A stretch of 64,000 nt of DNA from Butyrivibrio sp. NC2007 (GTDB lineage Bacteria > Bacillota > Clostridia > Lachnospirales > Lachnospiraceae), in contig NZ_ATWY01000007.1 in the NCBI RefSeq assembly GCF_000421405.1, forward strand, positions 62,001 through 126,000. The letters are read 5' to 3'. A model generated the notes under the pieces. The model searched no databases. It was not told where the DNA came from and saw only the letters and a program-made list of their open reading frames with translations. Positions within the stretch are counted from its first letter, which is position 1. Every line of letters begins with the position of its first letter. Positions 53,476 through 63,620 of the stretch are shown in pieces. The translations under genes were made by a program, and so were the position numbers.

Positions 53476-53515
53476 GCATGAGGACTTTAATCAAGCACGA
53501 AAGGGGTATTTTAGG

Positions 53516-54424
53516 GTGCTTTCAGTAATAATACCTGCATACAATGAAGAAGAAATAATACCGCAAACTGCATCTGTGATCGATGGCATTTTGAGCGGTG
53601 AGAATATAGAACATGAATTGCTTTTTGTGAATGACGGCTCCAAGGACAAGACCTGGGAAAAGATAGAGGAGCAGGCAAAGACGTTTTCCAGTGTAAGAGG
53701 CGTTTGCTTCTCAAGAAACTTTGGAAAAGAGTCAGCAATATTTGCGGGGATTGCTGAAGCAAAGGGAGATTGCTGCGTAGTGATCGACTGCGACCTGCAG
53801 CACCCACCGGAGAAGATTGTTGAAATGTACAGACTCTGGGAACAGGGCTATGAAATAGTTGAAGGAGTTAAGAGCAACAGAGGAAAAGAGAGTGGCTTGC
53901 ACAGGTTTGCGGCCAAGAGCTTTTATGAAATCATGTCAAACTCAGTTGGCTTTGACATGTCGAGGGCATCAGACTTTAAGCTCCTTGACAGAAAGGCCAT
54001 GAACGTCCTTCTTAACATGCGTGAAAAGAATGCGTTCTTCAGAGCGCTTTCATCCTGGATCGGATTCAAATCCACCGAGGTTGAGTATGAGGTAAGAGAG
54101 AGGGAAGTCGGAACATCCAAGTGGAGCACCAAGGCTCTTTTCAAATACGCTCTTACCAATATCACTTCCTTTACATCTGCTCCGATGCAGATCGTAACAT
54201 TCCTTGGAATTATAGTTTTTGTAGTTGGCCTTGGCGCCAGCCTTGAAGCAATTATCACTTTCTTTGAAGGAAAGGCACAGGATGGTTTTACAACGGTAAT
54301 CATACTTCAGTGCTTTACGGGATCATTTATTATGATGGCACTGGGAATCATAGGATACTACATTTCCAAGATCTATGATGAGGTCAAGGGAAGACCGAAG
54401 TATATTATCGATAAGACGGTATAA
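53516..54424 (+). CDS. membrane-anchored GT2 glycosyltransferase (GtrB/DPM-like)
   Basis: The 302-residue protein starts at GTG nine bases after AAGGGG. The GT-A core has VIIPAYNEEEIIP, FVNDGSKDKTWE, and VIDCDLQHPPE, where the DxD-type motif sits, followed by SRASDFKLLDRKAMN. Two C-terminal membrane helices (about residues 225-250 and 262-288) are typical of GtrB/YfdH enzymes, which load glucose onto polyprenyl phosphate. Sugar and lipid are not certain. Confidence 0.88.
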   Translation: MLSVIIPAYNEEEIIPQTASVIDGILSGENIEHELLFVNDGSKDKTWEKIEEQAKTFSSVRGVCFSRNFGKESAIFAGIAEAKGDCCVVIDCDLQHPPEKIVEMYRLWEQGYEIVEGVKSNRGKESGLHRFAAKSFYEIMSNSVGFDMSRASDFKLLDRKAMNVLLNMREKNAFFRALSSWIGFKSTEVEYEVREREVGTSKWSTKALFKYALTNITSFTSAPMQIVTFLGIIVFVVGLGASLEAIITFFEGKAQDGFTTVIILQCFTGSFIMMALGIIGYYISKIYDEVKGRPKYIIDKTV

Positions 54425-54525
54425 ATCTACGGAATTTTATAAAATTATTATTGGTTTAAACATTTTTTAGAGGTACAATATAAGTAAGTGGGAGTTTGTC
54501 TTTAAATGGCTGAAAGGAGAACTTT

Positions 54526-55749
54526 ATGCTTGCTACGTTGATACCTCTTTTTGATAACCAGATGTCTGTGAGTGCATATTCTGTCTTTGCTCGAAAGACT
54601 AATCTCTTTTTGAACCCCTCTTTCATGGCCGGTGCAAGATTTGACGGAGCCGGAACGGTTCCCGAACTTGAAGTTGTAAGCAACATGGGTGTTGCAACTC
54701 TTTCCGGCGGAAAGGAAGTCTTTGTTCCCATAAATCAGTTCTCCGTATTCGCGGAAATTTCCCTTCAGTGTACAGTTCCACCCGAGAAGGTTGTTCTTCT
54801 TATGGACAACTCTATTCCGCCTGAGGCAGAGTACATCAAGAGGGTAAAAGAGCTTAAGGAACAGGGCTACAAGCTCGCCATCCGAAAGATTCCCATCAGC
54901 AGTTTTGAAGATTACAAGGAGATAATCAGCCAGTGCAATTATATCCTCCTTGATCATGCCAAGATAGATATTTCAAAAGCTAAGATATACTTTGGCAGAC
55001 AGTATCCAAACATCAAACTCTGTGCTGTCAACGTAGATACAAAAGAGCAGTATGACAAGCTGGTAGAAGACGGCGGCTACGACCTCTACGAGGGAGGTTT
55101 CTTTAGAATGCCGGTAACAAAGTCAGAGACGGAAGTTAACCCTCTGAAGGTCAACTACATTGAGCTGCTAAACGTGGTCAACGCCCCTGACTATGATCTT
55201 ACCGATGCTGCAGATGTCATTGGAAAAGACCCTGCTCTTGTAATTTCTCTTTTGGAAATGGTCAACAGAATGGCCTTTAATTCAGAGATTACTTCCATTC
55301 GCCATGCAGCAGCAATGCTTGGACAGAAGGAATTAAAGAGATGGATAAACACAGCCGTTACCAAGGAGCTGTGTGCAGATAAGCCTACAGAGATCATAAG
55401 ACTTGTAATGATAAGAGCTAAGTTTGCAGAGAACCTTGCAAGCGAATTTGAGATGGCGATGCATGCTCCTGAGCTGTTCATCATGGGACTGTTCTCAGCA
55501 CTTGATATCATGCTCGAGAAGACTATGCCTGAAGCCCTTGATATGGTTCAGGTTTCTAAGAATGTAAGAGAAGCACTCCTTGAAGATAAGGGAGATTTTG
55601 CCAAGGTACTGGATTTTATTAAATGCTATGAGGATGCGGACTGGACAGAAATATCCAGGATTCTGGTTCTTGAAGACATTGATATGAACGATGTTTATAC
55701 TGCATATCTCGGGGCACTTAGATGGTATCGCGACCTGATTCCCGCATAA
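54526..55749 (+). CDS. EAL-like/HDOD signalling protein (YuxH type)
   Basis: The 407-residue protein has an N-terminal EAL-like half (1-200) that lacks the catalytic EAL and metal-binding residues, and an HDOD domain (about 203-400) with ADVIGKDPALVISLLEMVNRMAF and IRHAAAMLGQKELKRWI. The YuxH arrangement is known in many bacteria, with roles in signalling rather than cyclic-di-GMP hydrolysis. It leads a cluster of related signalling genes, separated from the next one by 35 bases. Confidence 0.85.
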   Translation: MLATLIPLFDNQMSVSAYSVFARKTNLFLNPSFMAGARFDGAGTVPELEVVSNMGVATLSGGKEVFVPINQFSVFAEISLQCTVPPEKVVLLMDNSIPPEAEYIKRVKELKEQGYKLAIRKIPISSFEDYKEIISQCNYILLDHAKIDISKAKIYFGRQYPNIKLCAVNVDTKEQYDKLVEDGGYDLYEGGFFRMPVTKSETEVNPLKVNYIELLNVVNAPDYDLTDAADVIGKDPALVISLLEMVNRMAFNSEITSIRHAAAMLGQKELKRWINTAVTKELCADKPTEIIRLVMIRAKFAENLASEFEMAMHAPELFIMGLFSALDIMLEKTMPEALDMVQVSKNVREALLEDKGDFAKVLDFIKCYEDADWTEISRILVLEDIDMNDVYTAYLGALRWYRDLIPA

Positions 55750-55784
55750 GGAAAAAGATCTTTTGGATGCCTTGAGGGTTTTGT

Positions 55785-58700
55785 ATGGTAGATGTTAGAG
55801 GTATCGGCAGTTTTACCTTTAACCTTGCGGCTATTGTCATTTCACTGACCTGTCTTTTCTATACTCTTTTGATGGGCAGAAACCGCAGGTTTAAGAATAA
55901 ACTGTTTATTACGTTAATAGTAATTGTTATCGTTGATTCAATAACAGTTATCGGAGCTGACCTGGTTGTTGCCGGAGGTATTTCCCATGCCGGGAAGCTC
56001 CTGTTTCTTAATGTGCTCCAATTCCTCTATTTCTTTACCCATTTTGCAATAGCCCCGATATTTGCCCTGTACATCATTTTGGTATGCAATGTTTCGTATA
56101 GGTTTTCAAGAAGCGCACAGTTCTGCCTTGCGCTGCCTTTTTATATTCTTGAAATTCTTGTTCTGACCAATCCTCTTACACGTTTTGTCTATATCTTTGA
56201 CGATAACCTGACATTCCACAGACATGCCGGAGTGTATGTTGCATACATTCAGGCCGGTTTCTATGTTCTCTTTGCGATAGTGGCACTCTTCCTGTACTGG
56301 AATATCCTAAACGGTATGAAGAAGATAGCCCTTTTGTATTTCTTTGCCATAGTCATAGTCGGAACCCTGATACAGATGATACACAGCAATATCCAGTGTG
56401 AGCTTATGTGCGAAGCTATAGGACTTATGGGTATTATGATAGTTCTGGAAAACGACGATGACAGAATGGATATGTCCACAGGTGCCTTCAACAGAAATGC
56501 AATGACCAGGGATGTGGCGAGCTATTTTAAATACGGACGAAGCTTCTACAGCATCTGTATTAGAATGGTCAACGCCGATTCGTATCGCAAGATAACAGGC
56601 TACGAAGAGTTTGAGAAGATACTTAGGGAGATTGTCAATTTTATCCGCAGTATAAACAACGGTTTTGATGTTTACAGGGCAGCTTCGGACTGCTTTATGG
56701 TTGTGTGTCCGGATATTGACGGAAGCGACGCAAAAGAGGCTGCGGAAAAGATTTATACGAGATTTAGCATGGGCTGGTCTTTGGGAGATAACACCTTATT
56801 CTTAAAGGCTTATATCCTCATGGCCTCATCACCTGATCAGTTTGCGTCTTTGGATAATCTCTATTTCCTCAGCGATACCTCAATTGATGCGGACAACGAC
56901 AGAGTTTTAAGCGAGCATGACCTGGACTTCATCTTAAGAAGAGCAGAAGTTGAGAAGGCTGTAAAAAGAGGTATTGGAACAGATGCCTTCAAGGTTTACT
57001 TTGAACCTATATACACCAAGGAAGATCTGGCTATCTGTGCTGCTCAGGCAGTTGTTGTTTTTGAAGATCCCGAGCTTGGAAAGATAGAGCCCGAAGAGTT
57101 CATCCCGATAGCGGAGCAGACAGGACTTATAGAAAAGCTCGGATGGTTCACCATCGATGAAGCTTTCTATTTCCTGGGCGGTGGTATTGCAGAAGAGATG
57201 GGACTTTTGTTTATTGAAATCGGCCTTTCATCTATTCAGCTCATCAAATCAGACTTCAGTAAAAGAGTCAGAGAAGCTCTCTCAAAGTTTGGAGTCAGAC
57301 CGTCGCAGATTGTCTTTGACATCACGGAATCAGCAGCTGCAACGGATCAGGATGTGCTTGGCGTTGTTATGTCTGATCTTGCGAAAGACGGAATCCGATT
57401 CTTTATGGATGAGTACGGAACCGGCTTCTTTAACATGCAGTCGGCATCATCTCTGATGTTTGAAGGTGTAAAGATGGATGCAGCTCTTTTGCATGTGGCA
57501 GGTAAGCAGATGCAGAACAAGATCATTCTTGAGAACAGACTCAAGATGATGAATCAGATGCTAAAGCGCGTTGTTATCGATAATGTTGACAGTCAGGAGC
57601 TCCTAGATACCATTGCACACATAAAGGCTGACTATCTGAAGGGAGCATATTTCTCCGAGGCGGTAAGTAAGAACGAGTTTATCGCAATCCTTCGTGCCAC
57701 TGAGCTTGCAAGGATGGAGGAGAGAAGGGCAAGAGCTGCCAACGAAGCCAAGAGTAATTTCCTTGCAAATATGTCACATGAGATCAGAACCCCCATCAAT
57801 GCCGTGCTCGGCATGAATGAGGTCATTCTTCGTGAGTGCAAGGACGAAAAGATCCTTGAGTATGCCCAGAACATTGAAGGCGCGGGAAGAACTCTTTTGT
57901 CACTGATAAATGATATCCTTGACTTCTCCAAGATCGAGGCGGGAAGCATGGAGATCAACGAGTCGGATTACGACTTCTCATCAGTACTCAACGACGTTTA
58001 CAACATGGTTCATATCAAGGCATCCCAAAAGGCGCTGAAGCTCGAGTTTGATATTGATGACCAGCTGCCTGAGAGGATGCATGGCGATGAAATGCGCCTT
58101 AGACAGATAATGGTCAACATCCTTAACAACGCAGTCAAATATACCTCAGAGGGTAAAGTGACCTTAAGAATCACAGGCTACAGGGAATATGAGGATCTGA
58201 TAACCCTTAAGATAGATGTCACAGATACCGGCGTAGGTATCAAGGAAGAGGACAAAGAAAGACTCTTTGAGAAGTTTAAGAGACTTGATATAGACAAGAA
58301 CAAGACGGTGGAAGGAAGCGGACTTGGACTTGCAATCACCAGCTCTCTTCTTGATCTAATGGGCGGAAATATCTCCGTTGAGAGTGAATACGGAAAGGGC
58401 TCAACCTTCACAATGTCCCTACCGCAGAGGGTTGTGGATGATACGCCTATAGGAGACTTTAAGACCAAACTTCAGGAATCCGTCAAGGAGAGAAAGAAGT
58501 ATAAAGCTAAGCTCACTGCACCTGAAGCAGAGATCCTTGTAGTTGATGATACACCGATGAATCACGTGGTGATAAGGGAGCTTTTGAAGAATACCAAGGC
58601 AAAAGTAGAGTCTGCAAGAAGCGGAGATGAGTGCTTAAAGAAGCAGCACGAAAAGAAATATGACATCATCTTCCTGGATTACAGAATGCCCGGAATGGAT

Positions 58701-59582
58701 GGCATTGAGACTCTGGATGAGATCAAGAAGGATACGGCAAGTCCCAACAAGGACACTCCGATCATCGTCCTTACAGCAAATGCTATTTCAGGCGCCAGAG
58801 AGAACTTCCTCAGGGAAGGCTTTGATGATTATTTAAGTAAGCCGATAGAGAGTGACAGGCTGGAAGATACACTTATCAGATATCTGCCAAAGGATAAGGT
58901 TTTGATTTCCTCTGAGGAGAATGCATTTAAAGAGATTCCTGATAGCAGCAAGGATACGGAAGAATATCCGCAGTGGCTTAAAGAGCTTGAAGAGATAGAT
59001 GTGGGCGAAGGCCTTAGAAACTGTGGCGGAGTAGACAGCTACTTCAGCATTATCAAGGTATATTACGAATCAGCGCAAATGACAGAATCAAACCTTGTAA
59101 GTGCCTATGAGGATGAGAACTGGAAGGATTATACGAGCTATGTTCATTCCTTAAAGAGCACCAGCAGAACCATTGGTGCAAAGCAGCTCAGCGAACTGGC
59201 CAAAAAGCTGGAAGATGCAGGTAATGCAGGTGATATAGAAACCATTAGAGATCATCAGGATGAACTGATGAATCTGTATGCGATAGTTATTCATACCCTC
59301 TCAGAGGTTCCGGGAATTGATAAGGAAGATGAGAGTGATGATACAGAGGATAAAGTTGACATAAGCACAGCACAGTTAAAAGACGCATATCAGAGCATCA
59401 TAGAAGTCAGCAAGAGCCTTGATTATGACACACTTACCTTTATTCTCGATTCATTAAGAAGCTACAGACTCTCCGATGCAGACCGTAAGATAACAAGAAG
59501 TATCGGAGAAATGGCCTACAAACTTCAGTGGGATGAGATAGTGAAGCTGGCATCGGAAGGACTTGCCGGATTGGAGGAGTAA
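55785..59582 (+). CDS. giant hybrid histidine kinase with degenerate GGDEF/EAL domains, receiver and HPt
   Basis: The 1265-residue protein has seven membrane helices (about 10-220). A GGDEF-like domain with ASDCF in place of the motif (about 240-375) follows, then an EAL-like domain in which EAL is replaced by QAV at 421-423 (about 395-640). The kinase core has H665 in MSHEIRTP and ATPase motifs with DTGVGI and GSGLGLAIT. A receiver domain (D965 in LDYRMPGMDG) and an HPt domain (H1121 in HSLKSTS) complete it, followed by an extra C-terminal helix bundle. Both cyclic-di-GMP domains should be enzymatically dead and may bind ligand. It can run a phosphorelay by itself. A receiver protein follows. 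Confidence 0.92.
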   Translation: MVDVRGIGSFTFNLAAIVISLTCLFYTLLMGRNRRFKNKLFITLIVIVIVDSITVIGADLVVAGGISHAGKLLFLNVLQFLYFFTHFAIAPIFALYIILVCNVSYRFSRSAQFCLALPFYILEILVLTNPLTRFVYIFDDNLTFHRHAGVYVAYIQAGFYVLFAIVALFLYWNILNGMKKIALLYFFAIVIVGTLIQMIHSNIQCELMCEAIGLMGIMIVLENDDDRMDMSTGAFNRNAMTRDVASYFKYGRSFYSICIRMVNADSYRKITGYEEFEKILREIVNFIRSINNGFDVYRAASDCFMVVCPDIDGSDAKEAAEKIYTRFSMGWSLGDNTLFLKAYILMASSPDQFASLDNLYFLSDTSIDADNDRVLSEHDLDFILRRAEVEKAVKRGIGTDAFKVYFEPIYTKEDLAICAAQAVVVFEDPELGKIEPEEFIPIAEQTGLIEKLGWFTIDEAFYFLGGGIAEEMGLLFIEIGLSSIQLIKSDFSKRVREALSKFGVRPSQIVFDITESAAATDQDVLGVVMSDLAKDGIRFFMDEYGTGFFNMQSASSLMFEGVKMDAALLHVAGKQMQNKIILENRLKMMNQMLKRVVIDNVDSQELLDTIAHIKADYLKGAYFSEAVSKNEFIAILRATELARMEERRARAANEAKSNFLANMSHEIRTPINAVLGMNEVILRECKDEKILEYAQNIEGAGRTLLSLINDILDFSKIEAGSMEINESDYDFSSVLNDVYNMVHIKASQKALKLEFDIDDQLPERMHGDEMRLRQIMVNILNNAVKYTSEGKVTLRITGYREYEDLITLKIDVTDTGVGIKEEDKERLFEKFKRLDIDKNKTVEGSGLGLAITSSLLDLMGGNISVESEYGKGSTFTMSLPQRVVDDTPIGDFKTKLQESVKERKKYKAKLTAPEAEILVVDDTPMNHVVIRELLKNTKAKVESARSGDECLKKQHEKKYDIIFLDYRMPGMDGIETLDEIKKDTASPNKDTPIIVLTANAISGARENFLREGFDDYLSKPIESDRLEDTLIRYLPKDKVLISSEENAFKEIPDSSKDTEEYPQWLKELEEIDVGEGLRNCGGVDSYFSIIKVYYESAQMTESNLVSAYEDENWKDYTSYVHSLKSTSRTIGAKQLSELAKKLEDAGNAGDIETIRDHQDELMNLYAIVIHTLSEVPGIDKEDESDDTEDKVDISTAQLKDAYQSIIEVSKSLDYDTLTFILDSLRSYRLSDADRKITRSIGEMAYKLQWDEIVKLASEGLAGLEE

Positions 59583-59585
59583 GCT

Positions 59586-60344
59586 ATGTTTAATAAAAAA
59601 ATATTACTCGTAAGAAATGAACAGACATTCCTGGTAAACGCCATAAAGAACGCATTGGATGCTGCCAAATTCATAGTGGATGAAGCGGCTTATTCCATTG
59701 CGGATCTAAGTGCAAAGGCCAAGGATGCCAATCTGATCCTTCTTTATACGGACAATGAGCTTGAGGAACATCGCGATGCCATGGTCTACCTTAAGGATCT
59801 GAGCATGGAAGACAACATAGTCATGATGGTCATAGGAAACAAGGATGCCTTTGACTTTGTTCATCAGTATATTCCCAAAGAGGATGTGGCATACGAGATA
59901 GAAAGACCTCTTGATATGGCAGACCTGGTTCAAAAGGCGCAGATTGTCACAGATGATGAGTACGAGTTCCAGAGAAGAAAGAGTATTCTCATAGTTGATG
60001 ATGATCTTACCTTCCTTCAGATGATAAGGGAGTGGCTAAAAGATACCTACAGAGTCGGCATGGCAAACTCAGGAACACAGGCTGTTGCATGGCTTGCAAC
60101 CAACAAGGCCGATCTTGTGCTTCTTGACTATGATATGCCTGTTCTTGACGGTCCAAAGGTTCTCGAGATGCTAAAGAGCGAATCATTTTCCAGCTCGACA
60201 CCGGTAATGTTCCTTACCGGCAAGAACGACAAGGAGAGCGTTACAAACGTTATCGCACTAAAGCCGGCCGATTATCTGCTTAAGACTATATCTAAGGATA
60301 AACTTCTTTCAACTCTGGACGCATTCTTTAAGGCGAGGAAGTAA
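59586..60344 (+). CDS. two-receiver response regulator without output domain
   Basis: The 252-residue protein has an N-terminal degenerate receiver (1-120), where the phospho-acceptor region is LLYTDNEL, and a canonical C-terminal receiver (130-250) with ILIVDDDLTF, VLLDYDMPVLDG and MFLTGKND. There is no DNA-binding or enzyme domain, so it probably passes phosphate or acts by protein contact. It starts three bases after the hybrid kinase stop, which suggests it works with that kinase. Confidence 0.9.
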   Translation: MFNKKILLVRNEQTFLVNAIKNALDAAKFIVDEAAYSIADLSAKAKDANLILLYTDNELEEHRDAMVYLKDLSMEDNIVMMVIGNKDAFDFVHQYIPKEDVAYEIERPLDMADLVQKAQIVTDDEYEFQRRKSILIVDDDLTFLQMIREWLKDTYRVGMANSGTQAVAWLATNKADLVLLDYDMPVLDGPKVLEMLKSESFSSSTPVMFLTGKNDKESVTNVIALKPADYLLKTISKDKLLSTLDAFFKARK

Positions 60345-60347
60345 TAC

Positions 60348-62300
60348 ATGGGTGATTTAAATCCTATTGGAGCGCTATCCTTTAGGACTGCTGCGGCTAT
60401 AATCTGCATAACCTGTATATTCTACACGGCTGTGATGAAAAGAGAGACCACAAGAAGGCTCCGCAGCCGTTTATTTCTTGCTGCCCTTGTGATCACTCTC
60501 TATGACTGTATCACCGGTATCATCAATACCGTTGTTCTAGGCAGCAATCTCTCTCAAAGTATTAAGAATGTAGTTATTTATTTTAATAAGCTAAGCTATT
60601 ACGGAACACATTTTGCTTTTGTTCCGATATTTGCGTTGTACATAATGATGGTCTGCGATGTCTTTCACAGATACAAAAGTAAACTCAAACTGGCAATATT
60701 CCTTGCGCCGTGTCTTATTCTCGAGATTGCGGTTCTGACCAACCCATTCACAGGCTTTATCATCAGCAATAATCTTGAAAAGAATTTTGCCAGAGGCGGT
60801 GGCGTTTATCTGGCTTACATTATCAGTGCGTTTTATCTGGGATTTTGCTTCTATCTTCTTGGCAAGTACTGGAATACCATGAATCACCTTCAGAAGATCG
60901 CCATGTTCTATTTCCTGGGACTTGCTGTGCTGGGCGTCTTCATACAGATGATATTCCCTGAGATAATCTGTGAGATGCTGGCTGAATCCCTGGGACTGAT
61001 GGGCATTATGATCATGATTGAGAAGGACGACTACAGGCTTGACTATAAGACAGGGGCCCTGAGCAGAGCTTCACTCCTTCAGGATTTAAAGGGCAGCATA
61101 AATGTGGGAAAAGAGTTTGTGGCCATCTATGTTCGCATTGTTAATGCTGACATTTACAGGCGAGTTATGGGCTATGAAGGATATGATATCATCCTCACAA
61201 AAGTTGCGGATTTCCTTAAGGGAATTAACTATGAATACGATGTTTACAGGACTACCGGCGGCAATTTCTATCTGATCTGTACAGATGCAGATGAAGATAC
61301 GGTAGATATAATCATTGACCGCATAGTGGAGAGATTTGGACAGAGCTTTGAAGTAAGCGGCGGAGCAACCAATGTTAAAGCCAAAATCATCTGTGTAAAG
61401 TCTCCCGATGAGTTTAACGATGCCGACGATATTTTAAGGCTCTCCGAGACTAAGATTGATGACGACGAAAGAATGGTATTTCGGGGAAAGGACCTTGATT
61501 TCATTCATAGAAGTATAGATGTCGAGAAGGCAATCATAAAGGGAATGGCAGGTAATGCCTTCAGAGTTATGTATCATCCGGTATATAAAAAAGAGACAAT
61601 GGGAGTATTCTCTGCAGAAGCTCTTTTGACACTTAATGACCCGGACCTTGGCAGGATCAGATTCTCTGAGTACATGGCTGTTGCTGAGAATGCCGGAGTT
61701 ATTGATGAACTTGAATTCAGAATGATTGAAGCCGTTTGTCAGTTTATCAATACCGGAGTAATAAAGTCGGAGATGAATATAAAGATATTCTGCATACACA
61801 TAATGTCTGTTCATGTTCTAACTCAGGAGCTGGTGGAAAAGGTAAGCTTTCTTATAAAAAAATATGAAGTAGATCCTGCCATGCTCAGATTCAGTGTAAA
61901 TGACACGATCGCAACACAGGCACAGGATGTACTTGGATTCATAATGGATGAGTTTAACAAGATCGGAGTAGAGTTTATCCTCCTTAACCATGAATCGGTA
62001 TTTCTTGGTCTTGATGTAGCAACTATTGATAAGTTTGACGGTATCAATATCGATGTCAAAAGACATTTCGAAACCGCGGATGAGAATCAGGCGGATGCAA
62101 TACTACGCAACAGGGCAGCTATGGTAAGCCAGCTCGGTAAGCGCGTTATCCTTAGCGGCATAGACAGTAAGGAACTGTACAACAGGATAAAAGACGTAAA
62201 GGCAAACTACCTTATAGGAGATTATCTATCACCTATGGTAACAAAGAATGAACTTCAGAATAAATTCTGGAATAATGAGGTATTTTCGGACAACAGATGA
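60348..62300 (+). CDS. seven-helix membrane protein with degenerate GGDEF and EAL domains
   Basis: The 650-residue protein is a paralogue of the first half of the hybrid kinase: seven membrane helices (about 8-215), a GGDEF-like domain with TGGNF (about 230-370) and an EAL-like domain (about 385-645). The EAL residues are intact in SAEALLTL. However, the downstream metal and substrate residues are changed: SVNDT replaces the ITES glutamate, LNHES replaces the DDFG pair, and NIDVK replaces the KID lysine. Catalysis is therefore unlikely. It starts three bases after the receiver gene, and the cluster ends here. Confidence 0.88.
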   Translation: MGDLNPIGALSFRTAAAIICITCIFYTAVMKRETTRRLRSRLFLAALVITLYDCITGIINTVVLGSNLSQSIKNVVIYFNKLSYYGTHFAFVPIFALYIMMVCDVFHRYKSKLKLAIFLAPCLILEIAVLTNPFTGFIISNNLEKNFARGGGVYLAYIISAFYLGFCFYLLGKYWNTMNHLQKIAMFYFLGLAVLGVFIQMIFPEIICEMLAESLGLMGIMIMIEKDDYRLDYKTGALSRASLLQDLKGSINVGKEFVAIYVRIVNADIYRRVMGYEGYDIILTKVADFLKGINYEYDVYRTTGGNFYLICTDADEDTVDIIIDRIVERFGQSFEVSGGATNVKAKIICVKSPDEFNDADDILRLSETKIDDDERMVFRGKDLDFIHRSIDVEKAIIKGMAGNAFRVMYHPVYKKETMGVFSAEALLTLNDPDLGRIRFSEYMAVAENAGVIDELEFRMIEAVCQFINTGVIKSEMNIKIFCIHIMSVHVLTQELVEKVSFLIKKYEVDPAMLRFSVNDTIATQAQDVLGFIMDEFNKIGVEFILLNHESVFLGLDVATIDKFDGINIDVKRHFETADENQADAILRNRAAMVSQLGKRVILSGIDSKELYNRIKDVKANYLIGDYLSPMVTKNELQNKFWNNEVFSDNR

Positions 62301-62310
62301 TCAATTGGTT

Positions 62311-62338
62311 TTGTTATCTGACAAATAGCGTGTATAAT
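62311..62338 (+). promoter_or_regulatory. promoter for the iron-type ABC transporter operon
   Basis: TTGTTA, a 16-base spacer and TATAAT lie 40 bases before the ATG at 62378. Confidence 0.55.
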
Positions 62339-62377
62339 TAATATATCAAGTAATCCGAAATGGAAAGGAGAAGAATT

Positions 62378-63538
62378 ATGAAAAAAAGATTAGCATTGGT
62401 ATTGGCGGGGCTTATGACTCTTGGCCTGATCGGCTGCGGAGAGGCTGAATCTTCGGCTCCTGCAGCTACTGAAACACCCGCAGCAACTGAGGCACCTGCA
62501 GCTGAAGCACCTGCAGCAGAGGCTGAAAGTTCAGGAATGGACGCACTCATCGAGGCAGCTAAGGCAGAGGGTGAACTCATTGTTTACGGTTCCTGCGAGG
62601 AAGAGTATCTTGCAGCAGCTTGTGAGAACTTTGAGAAACTCTATGGAATCAAGGTTCAGTATCAGCGCCTTTCAACAGGTGAGGTTCAGAGTAAGATCGA
62701 AGAAGAGAACGGAAATCCTTCAGGTGATGTATGGTTCGGCGGAACAACAGATCCTTACAACGTAGCAGCTTCAGAAGGACTCCTTGAAGCATATGATGCA
62801 CAGAATGCCAGCCACCTTCTTTCAGATAAGTATCGCGATGCTGATGGATACTGGTATGGTATCTACAAGGGAATCCTTGGATTTATGGTAAATAAAGACG
62901 AGCTTGCAAGAATGGGTATCGAAGAGCCTGCTGACTGGAAAGACCTTCTTGATGAGAAGTACAAAGGTCTCGTTTGGCTTTCAAACTACAACACAGCAGG
63001 AACAGCTAAGCTTGTTATCAACACAATGATCCAGAAGTATGGTCATGACGAAGGTATCCAGTACCTTGTAGACCTTGATAAGAACATCGAAGTTTACACA
63101 AAGTCAGGTTCAGGCCCTTCTAAGAACGTTGGTACAGGTGAGTGTGTTGTTGGTATCGGATTCCTTCATGACGGTATCACACAGATCGTTGACAACGGAT
63201 ATGGCAACATCGGCCTCATCATTCCTTCAACAGGAACATCTTACGAGGTTGGTGCAACAGCTATCTTCAAGGGATGCCAGCATCCAAATGCAGCTAAGCT
63301 TTGGATTGAGTATGCACTCAGCCCTGATTGCGTAGAGCTTGCAGCACAGAACGGTTCATATCAGTTCCTGGTTATCGACAATGCTAAGCAGCCTGAGCTC
63401 GCTACAGAGTTTGGCCTTGATCCCGAGAACGTTATGGATTATGACTTCGAAGATGCTAAGCAGAACACAACAACTTACATTGAAGAAGTTATGAATGCAC
63501 TTGGAAGCGCAGCAGACGATCGTTTCCAGACAGAGTGA
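62378..63538 (+). CDS. ABC transporter substrate-binding lipoprotein, iron(III) type
   Basis: The 386-residue protein starts at the ATG after AAAGGAG. The signal peptide ends GLIGC, followed by an Ala/Pro/Glu/Thr linker made of repeated APA-like units. The mature part has ELIVYGSCEEEYLAAACENFEKLYGI, DVWFGGTTDPYN and the late GTSYEVGATAIFKGCQHPNAAK, which match the AfuA/FbpA family binding ferric iron or related ligands (phosphonate or 2-aminoethylphosphonate in some members). The ligand is not certain. The permease gene follows after a terminator-like hairpin. Confidence 0.85.
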   Translation: MKKRLALVLAGLMTLGLIGCGEAESSAPAATETPAATEAPAAEAPAAEAESSGMDALIEAAKAEGELIVYGSCEEEYLAAACENFEKLYGIKVQYQRLSTGEVQSKIEEENGNPSGDVWFGGTTDPYNVAASEGLLEAYDAQNASHLLSDKYRDADGYWYGIYKGILGFMVNKDELARMGIEEPADWKDLLDEKYKGLVWLSNYNTAGTAKLVINTMIQKYGHDEGIQYLVDLDKNIEVYTKSGSGPSKNVGTGECVVGIGFLHDGITQIVDNGYGNIGLIIPSTGTSYEVGATAIFKGCQHPNAAKLWIEYALSPDCVELAAQNGSYQFLVIDNAKQPELATEFGLDPENVMDYDFEDAKQNTTTYIEEVMNALGSAADDRFQTE

Positions 63539-63559
63539 TTTCTATATCGGGGATATTAC

Positions 63560-63594
63560 AGGGCGGATGTTTATCCATCCGCCCTTCTCTTTTT
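63560..63594 (+). terminator. partial terminator between binding protein and permease genes
   Basis: AGGGCGGATG pairs perfectly with CATCCGCCCT around TTTATC and is followed by TCTCTTTTT. Placed inside an operon it would reduce, not abolish, permease expression. Confidence 0.75.
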
Positions 63595-63620
63595 AAGTTG
63601 ATGTGAGGAGGATTTTCAGA

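Noticed and set aside
53474..53515. Earlier ATG start for the GT2 glycosyltransferase
   Set aside because: The ATG overlaps the TATAAT promoter element and would not be transcribed as part of the message. The GTG at 53516 has a good ribosome site.
60348..62300. Active cyclic-di-GMP phosphodiesterase
   Set aside because: The EAL residues are present, but the other metal-binding and catalytic residues are replaced, so only a degenerate domain can be claimed.
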